The notes under the pieces were generated by a model. It was not told the origin of the DNA, ran no database searches, and saw nothing but the letters and a program-made list of their open reading frames with translations. From contig CM034241.1 in the NCBI GenBank assembly GCA_019916065.1, forward strand, positions 12,003,223-12,067,222: a stretch of DNA of 64,000 nt, in the 5' to 3' direction. A program made the position numbers and the translations under genes. Of this stretch, positions 58,473 through 64,000 are shown piece after piece. The first letter of the stretch is position 1. Each line of letters opens with the position of its first letter. Origin of the DNA: Vitellaria paradoxa. Lineage: Eukaryota > Streptophyta > Magnoliopsida > Ericales > Sapotaceae.

Positions 58473-59530
58473 GGTTCTGATTACGTATTTGCCCTATTTA
58501 AATAGGGAGCACAAACGCATTTTAGAAGCAAAAAGTACAAGGGACATCATGAAGAGACAAATGGCATTTTTCCTTAATTGGTTTAAATTCCATGTAAGAT
58601 ATATTTTCACTCCTTGTCTTTTACTTATTTATTCATCTAATTAACTTTAACATCAATTAATGTGCACTACTTGTCATTATGTAGATGAACCAATAGAGAT
58701 CTCAGGGGTTGCCAGAAGCCACTGATGAATTATGGTCATTTGCTAATGGCCCTAATCCAATAATAAATCTATATTCAGGGTGCATATCTAATGGGGTTTG
58801 ATTTCATGCAAAAAACCTGGAAAATCATCGAAAAAGTAAAAATAGTAGGGTGGTAGTTGAAAGAGACCATAAGGGGTAAACTCGTGACTTTTATAGTTTT
58901 TTATGTAAAGTATGGGAAATGAGATATATGTTTGATCATCATGTGGTTTTGTTTCAGTGTGAATGGTTTGATATTGGAAGTAGCAAGACTATTTGTAGGG
59001 ATGCACATTGCACTGTCATAGATACTGGAAGTCGATGGTATAAAGATGACCCATTTATTTTACCAAATCAAGTAAAACAAGTTTTCTATATCAATGATAC
59101 AAAATTAGGGACCTACCAAAAAAAAAAGGATACGAAATTAGGGGGAAATTGAAAATTTGTACAGCATATTGAATGACGTGGAATGTGGGATATACCAGGA
59201 ATAATGAGTGAGGAGATACATAATGATGAAATAGGTGATGTGTTCCAACAAGATGAAACAATTGATATTCCTCCTATTGTCACTGAAGATCAAATTGGAG
59301 ATGAGCTATGTATAAATGACATTGAAACTGAAATCATTCAAAATGACTTCACTAACTCGAAGAAGTAGACACGTGAAGAACCTTTTGGGCTAGATAATTT
59401 CATATGTGATAAGGACAAGGATTTTGTTGGAATGGAGCATAATGTCGGTGAAGACGAGTTCCATTATCATTCTGAGTTTGAGAGTGATTCTGAGTTTAGC
59501 AATGATTATGACTTGGAACCTTGATTTCAT
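58473..59530 (+). pseudogene. CACTA 2 transposase gene end and DUF4216 segment
   Basis: After the MITE, REHKRILEAKSTRDIMKRQM and AFFLNWFKFH lead to a GTAAGA donor at 58594. A further exon-like piece contains ATDELWSFANGPNPIINLYS. The DUF4216 frame 58919-59152 reads HHVVLFQCEWFDIGSSKTIC, DPFILPNQVKQVFYINDTKL. A small A-run duplication (AAATTAGG at 59101 and 59136) adds a frame change there. An acidic C-terminal tail (IQNDFTNSKK, then DEFHYHSEFESDSEFSNDYD) ends at about 59524. Confidence 0.8.
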
Positions 59531-59759
59531 TGTAAGTAGAAAAGTGTTGAATAAAACTTTCTTTTATTAATTTTTATGTTTGAAAAAATTTCTTTCTAAG
59601 TTGGAGAAAATTGTTAAAAGTTAGAAGTTGGAGTGTTGACTAACATATTCTTATTTTATCTTATTACATTTTATTTTATTTCATAATCATTATGGTTCTA
59701 ATTAAATAGGAGTGTTTACTAACACACTCTTTATATATAATATTGTGTAGGTTGTCGAT

Positions 59760-61367
59760 ATGTCAGCTAGTAAGAGAATTGGATCAACTCAGCGCTCGAC
59801 TACTAATGCCACGCATTTGACTGAGTCAGCAAGTGATGTTGATGGATCATTACCATTAGGATTACCTATGATTGGAGAGGCACCTACGACATCAAGAGGA
59901 TCACCTTGTGTTGGTAGCAATAATTTTGTTTTACTACTTTTTTTAATATTTTATTGTTTAATAATATTTATTTGATTATTAATTATTTGGTATCATGACG
60001 GCTTCCCTAGTAAGATCACGTACTCGTGGCCCTACAAGGGGCAAAAGTGTGCAGCGGGGAGTGGATAAAAATAAAGGTGACAAGCTTCAAGTTGAAATTT
60101 CCCCATTAGCATGTACGTTCGTTGGAAAAAATGCCACGAATATTGCTAACCAACTTGGCGTGCAGATTCATCTTTTAGCACCAGTGTAGGGTGTTAGTAC
60201 TTGGACCGAAATTGATAGGGGCAGTAAAGACGCCATTATTCAAAGTGTGTTGGTAATGCATTATTCCAATTATGTACTTTTTTTTAAGTTTATATGTGTT
60301 TCTATTTCTGATTAATGCTAACATTGTTACCTATGATATATTGCAGCTAATGTTTGACATCAAGGACTTCTCTGAGCATTATGTTCAAGAGGCCATAAAA
60401 AAAAATGTTACTCATTATATAAAGATTGGCAATTCTCGTGGAAAAGAAAGTACTTGGAGTTATTAAAAGATGGAAAAGACCCTTATGTTAATGCCCTAGA
60501 CCCAGCAAGACAAGAAGATTAGAAATATATGATAGACATTGTATGGAGTTCTGATAAACACTAGGTAATTTAATAGTCGCCAATTTGAATTCCAAAAATA
60601 TTTAAAAAAGTATATAATCTACTAATTAAGTTATTTTTTAAGAAACGAGTAGCCTAAGCAAAGAGTAATCGTGCTCAACTGCCTTACAATCACACGGCTG
60701 GGTCCCAATCATTTGCAGCAAAATTATCCCTTCAGGTAATATGTTAGTTTTAAAGTTATATTTTTGATTTTTAGTTTTAAATGTGCATGCTTTGACTATT
60801 ACTTATTAAATAGATTGAGAAGCTTGGAGATAAGGGTCTCCCATTTTCAACATTTTATAAAGACACCTATTGGAGTAAGAAAAAGAATGATTTCATCCAT
60901 CTATAATGTCAGCAAAATTATATATGTGCCATATTTAATTTTTTACAATTCTCTTTTCTTATTCCATATCCCATTAATATAATATAATTTGATTTTTTAT
61001 ATGTTTGAAACATATTTAGGAAGAAATTGTTAGACACGAGGCTAAGGCAGTAGAGTTGGGTGACTCATGATATACACTAGCGCAACTCTCTCAGATGGTG
61101 CTTGGAGAAAGATCAGGTTATTTGCTCAGGTTCAGGAAAGGTCCAAAGCCATCCTCCTTAATAAGATCTTCGGCGTCATCCAAAGCATGTTACACTGAGC
61201 TTGAAAAACTAAAAGTGAAAATTGAAGAACAAAATGAGCGGATGCAAAAATATGAGAATGACAGGAGAAACTATGAAAGGAAAATAGAAAGGATAGAAGA
61301 GGAAAGGAGAAAGATGGAAGAAGATAGCAGGGTAAAAGACGAGAAACACAAAAACAATGGCAATTAA
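59760..61367 (+). pseudogene. Second CACTA 2 protein (Transposase_24, TNPA/TNPD-like)
   Basis: Exons: MSASKRIGSTQRSTTNATHL (59760); VRSRTRGPTRGKSVQRGV and KLQVEISPLACTFVGKNATN (60010-60190, with TAG at 60187); LMFDIKDFSEHYVQEAIKKN (60350-60465, then TAA); RAQLPYNHTAGSQSFAAKLS (60670-60735), the most typical family string; and MVLGERSGYLLRFRKGPKPS (61095) followed by a charged coiled coil, LEKLKVKIEEQNERMQKYEN to about 61340. In En/Spm-type elements this protein binds the subterminal repeats. At least three stops break it. Confidence 0.85.
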
Positions 61368-62574
61368 TATTTGCGATGATGTGGGATCAATATAGAGGGG
61401 ATGGTTCAGGGGGGACATCGACTTGATCTAGTAAGTAACTTTACTTTCTAGATTAATTCATATAAATGTGTATTTTTTTTCTCTGTTTCTCTATTATATC
61501 AAGAAAGAAATAAAACTATTTTATTTGGTAGTTTATGCACATAATTGTAGCTAGAAGGTGGCATGCTAATAGTAATGGGTTGACTATTGATGGCTTGGGA
61601 ACTGGTTTTTTGTTGGATCCATGTGATAGATATGAATATCATAAAGGGAAAGAAATTACTAATTGCTTTGAACATCTAAAGTCATTTGCACCACCATGCA
61701 ATCTGTTAAATTGAAATTAGAAAAATGAAATATGAGAGTTTATTGTGCTGACTTGATGTGCTTTGGTTGGTGGTAATGTATAGAACTTAACAATAAGAAA
61801 TTTGCTTTTTTGCAGTTCTCTTTGATTCATTCAATTTTAATCTTTTAGACTTTACTGGTGAACTTATGGTCAACAGTTGATGAGTTGGGTCCTTACATTT
61901 ATGTTGCAAAAATAAGGCTAATGTTTGACTTGTATGGAGTTTGGATTATAGTTTAGTGACTGAATTAAATTGTTTGTCTTTTTTTGAAGAGTACTATTTG
62001 ACTTGTATTATCACAATTCATATGCATATATTTGTCCTGCATAGCATGTTTGTGAGAACTTATTTCTAATATATTCTAGTGATGAGATCTAGTAAGCCTA
62101 ATTTTCCTGGATGTTGCCACAATGTAGAATGATTATTATTTATCTCATGATTTCAGGGCATTGCCTGTTTTGGATCTTGAGGAAAGCGGACTCATGTGGA
62201 TGGTTGCTAATGCTTCGAGATGGATTTCTCTTCTGTATTCAAGCAATGGTTACCGGCTTGATGGTTCTTTTTTTTTTTTTTCATCTTTGGAGCTATGTTG
62301 TTTCCTCTAGTTAAGAACTAGTGGACATCCATGTGTGTAGATTATTGTTCAAGTACTATTTTTCATAGATATTGAACTGCCTTGTTGAAATTGTATGCGG
62401 GTTTTGAAGATAGATGTTTTATTAATTTGATAGTTGACATTTTGTTTTATTTATTGGATTATTTATGTTATTGTGTTGAATGGTTGTATGAAATACCACA
62501 GCAAGTGAAATTATGTGTAGGAAAAAAATTTCAGGAAACAAAAAAATTGCTGCAAAATTATTTTTGTTTTTTCC
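61368..62574. other. 3' noncoding part of CACTA 2
   Basis: AT-rich; T-run at 62267-62281. The frames at 62111-62314 and 62382-62597 show no recognised domain. Confidence 0.55.
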
Positions 62575-62967
62575 ACAGACAATTGTCGGCCAACTAGTCG
62601 CGGAAGGCCTACAATTAGCCACCAATTGGTCAGCAGAGAGACTGGAATATTTGGTGCAGAAACTGGAATGTTTGGTGACTAGTTAGTTGAAGAAAGATAA
62701 TGGATTTGCTGACCAATTGGTCGGGAAAAATTCACCTTTTTGCCGACTAGTTGGTTGGGAAAAGTCCATAATTTGGTGACCAGCTGCTGGTCACGAAAAA
62801 TCCATTTTTGGCGACCAAACATAATTTTGGTTGGTAATTCCTTCACCGACAAAGCTTTCTCGACTAAATGCCAACCAATATTATTTGGTCGGTAAAAGTT
62901 TTGCCGACCAATTTTTTGGATTTGGTGACCAAATTTTTGGTCGCAAAAAATGTGACTTATTGTAGTG
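62575..62967. repeat. Right subterminal palindromic repeats of CACTA 2
   Basis: About nine units with CCGACTAGTTGG, GGTGACCAGCTGCTGGTCAC and TTTGGTCGG-type palindromes, matching the left array (50102-50530) in inverted sense and ending at TTGTAGTG. Confidence 0.88.
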
Positions 62968-63440
62968 TCAGTGTCAGTGTCATAGCTCCCATCAAACTCA
63001 TTCTCGGTGTCAATACTATTAGTGTCAGGCACGTCATCTAGTGGTGACATATCTTGGTAATCAGAAGGTAGACTCTTCTCAGATCCTACTTTGGTTTTAG
63101 TGTCAGTGTCATAAGTAGGTGTGTCAGACCATTCAGTAGATATATTTATTTCAGCTCATTGCATTTGTAAAAGGAGTTCAAGGTCAACTTCATCCTACCC
63201 CTGCCCGTTAAGGAATTGGTAAGGTGTTATATCAATAAGGGGAGGAAAAATCAGTGGCAAAGGCAATGAGTTACTCTCTAGGAAACACTTGTCAGGCCAC
63301 GCGTCCAAATCGACCTCTGAACTCGCTGAGTCACTCTTTTCACTGGACATATAAAGTGTAACTTCCCACTTATGTTTCCTACCAATTAAAGTTTTAGAAT
63401 TTTCCTTTTGATTATGTTTATCCTCATTAGAACCAAACAT
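62968..63440 (-). pseudogene. Acidic extra ORF of the Tat/Athila-like element, cut by CACTA 2
   Basis: Minus-strand frame from MFGSNEDKHNQKENSKTLIG through MSSEKSDSASSEVDLDAWPD and LPLPLIFPPLIDITPYQFL to a TAG at about 63195. It is readable beyond that, with another stop, into YDTDTKTKVGSEKSLPSDYQ, then DDVPDTNSIDTENEFDGSYD. At 62968 it is interrupted by CACTA 2 and resumes at 50098 in the same frame, ending at 49980. The protein is rich in Asp, Glu, Ser and Thr. It lies between pol (outside the window) and the 3' LTR, where Athila-type elements keep an env-like or unknown ORF. I recognise no domain, so function is open. Confidence 0.65.
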
Positions 63441-63823
63441 GATGTACCTGCTCTGACAAAGAATATAGAAATAAAGTTTAAGAACATAAATAACAATTCA
63501 TTCTAACATAAGGCAATAACAACATTCAAGCACAGATAGAGAATGAAAGAAGTTAGGAAAGATAACAAAAAGAAAATAAAGAGTAAAAGCAATTAATAAA
63601 CAATAAAGTTTCACATCAAAATAGTTAAGATCTCTATACATTAGTACAAGCTACTAAAATTAAGTATAGAGGTTTAAGATTATCAAATGAAGCAGTGCAA
63701 GTAAATCCTAAACCCTCAAAAAGAAAAGAAAATAAATATCCAGTCACTATGGAGGTGGAGGTGGATGGGACTCTTTGATGTAATCCAAAATGCTTTGTAA
63801 AAGGTGACCCTAGGTCTGCTGGG
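63441..63823. other. Spacer between two minus-strand ORF pieces of the Tat/Athila-like element
   Basis: AT-rich, no frame worth naming. It could be an intron joining the ORF ends on either side, but no strong splice sites were verified. Confidence 0.4.
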
Positions 63824-64000
63824 TCTAATGAATGTGTAGTAGGAGTTGGTGGTCATCTTCCTGGTTCTGCTCCAGGTGACTAATACGCTCAGCCAAAGCT
63901 CCAACCTGAGTAGCTAATTCTGTAGTAGTAACCTCCTGCTCATCCTCCTCTGGCTCCTCTAGGGGCTGGGATGGTCTACTCTCTCCTTTGGCGCTTCTGT
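63824..64000 (-). pseudogene. Partial coiled-coil ORF end of the Tat/Athila-like element
   Basis: Minus-strand frame entering from the right edge reads GESRPSQPLEEPEEDEQEVT, then ELATQVGALAERISHLEQNQ and EDDHQLLLHIH, ending with TAG at 63824-63826. The leucine/alanine spacing suggests a short coiled coil after an acidic, proline-containing linker. Such ends are common in the ORFs that plant gypsy elements carry in addition to gag-pol. The rest is outside the window. Confidence 0.55.

Larger units (their letters stand above)
50102..62967 (+). mobile_element. CACTA (En/Spm) transposon 2, 12.9 kb
   Basis: Starts CACTACAACAAAGCGC and ends GACTTATTGTAGTG. A perfect 3-bp duplication, TCA, flanks it (50099-50101 and 62968-62970), the hallmark length for CACTA. 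Internal order on the plus strand: palindromic subterminal array, 5' noncoding, TNP2-type transposase (53521-58598), DUF4216 segment, Transposase_24-type ORF (59760-61367), 3' noncoding, right array. About 2.2 kb are later insertions: a solo LTR (55324-56901) and a Mutator-like MITE (57884-58472). It lies inside an ORF of the Tat/Athila-like element. Coding parts carry many stops. Confidence 0.95.

Overview
The window is nuclear DNA of a flowering plant, probably a eudicot. It is strongly AT-rich, has no operon-like structure, and is filled with decayed plant-type transposable elements: Ty3/gypsy LTR retrotransposons, solo LTRs, CACTA (En/Spm) DNA transposons, hAT-, PIF/Harbinger- and Mutator-like MITEs, and a tRNA-derived SINE. 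I cannot name the species. No intact protein-coding gene is visible. The only clear relic of a resident gene is an HKT-type Na+/K+ transporter exon (4101-5519, minus), broken by stops, frameshifts and a SINE.

Layout. 1-1230: LTR-like remnant with a G-box-rich repeat cluster. 2705-2968: end of a lost CACTA element. 4101-5519: HKT pseudogene containing a SINE (5270-5479). 5596-6351: hAT-type MITE. 8374-8713: 184-bp-period tandem duplication. 10873-21865: one complete but dead chromovirus-like (Tekay/Del-type) gypsy element, flanked by ATATT, itself split by two solo LTRs. 22537-26245: a 3.7-kb solo LTR with a second solo LTR inside it. 28125-31204: a solo LTR-like block followed by the 3' part of another LTR. 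31598-31928: Tourist-like MITE. 32560-33150: A-rich minisatellite.

From 34235 to the right edge the window is a deep nest. A gypsy LTR (34235-35171) was entered by a Tekay-type element (35172-37264, minus). Its pol gene was entered by a Tat/Athila-like element (37265 to beyond 64000, minus). That element was then entered twice by large CACTA transposons (40352-49763 and 50102-62967), only 338 bp apart. The second CACTA element carries a solo LTR (55324-56901) and a Mutator-like MITE with a tRNA-Gly-like core (57884-58472). Removing the insertions restores continuous reading frames at several junctions, which is the best evidence for the order of events.

Both CACTA elements have the expected order: palindromic subterminal repeats, TNP2-type transposase (transposase-associated domain, Transposase_21 core, DUF4218, DUF4216), a second Transposase_24-type ORF, and palindromic subterminal repeats again. 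Both are coding-dead. The first also carries what looks like a captured exon of a PRA1-family (prenylated Rab acceptor) gene. Many of the calls rest on target-site duplications and terminal repeats read directly from the sequence. Family names rest on recognised protein motifs and were not checked by search.
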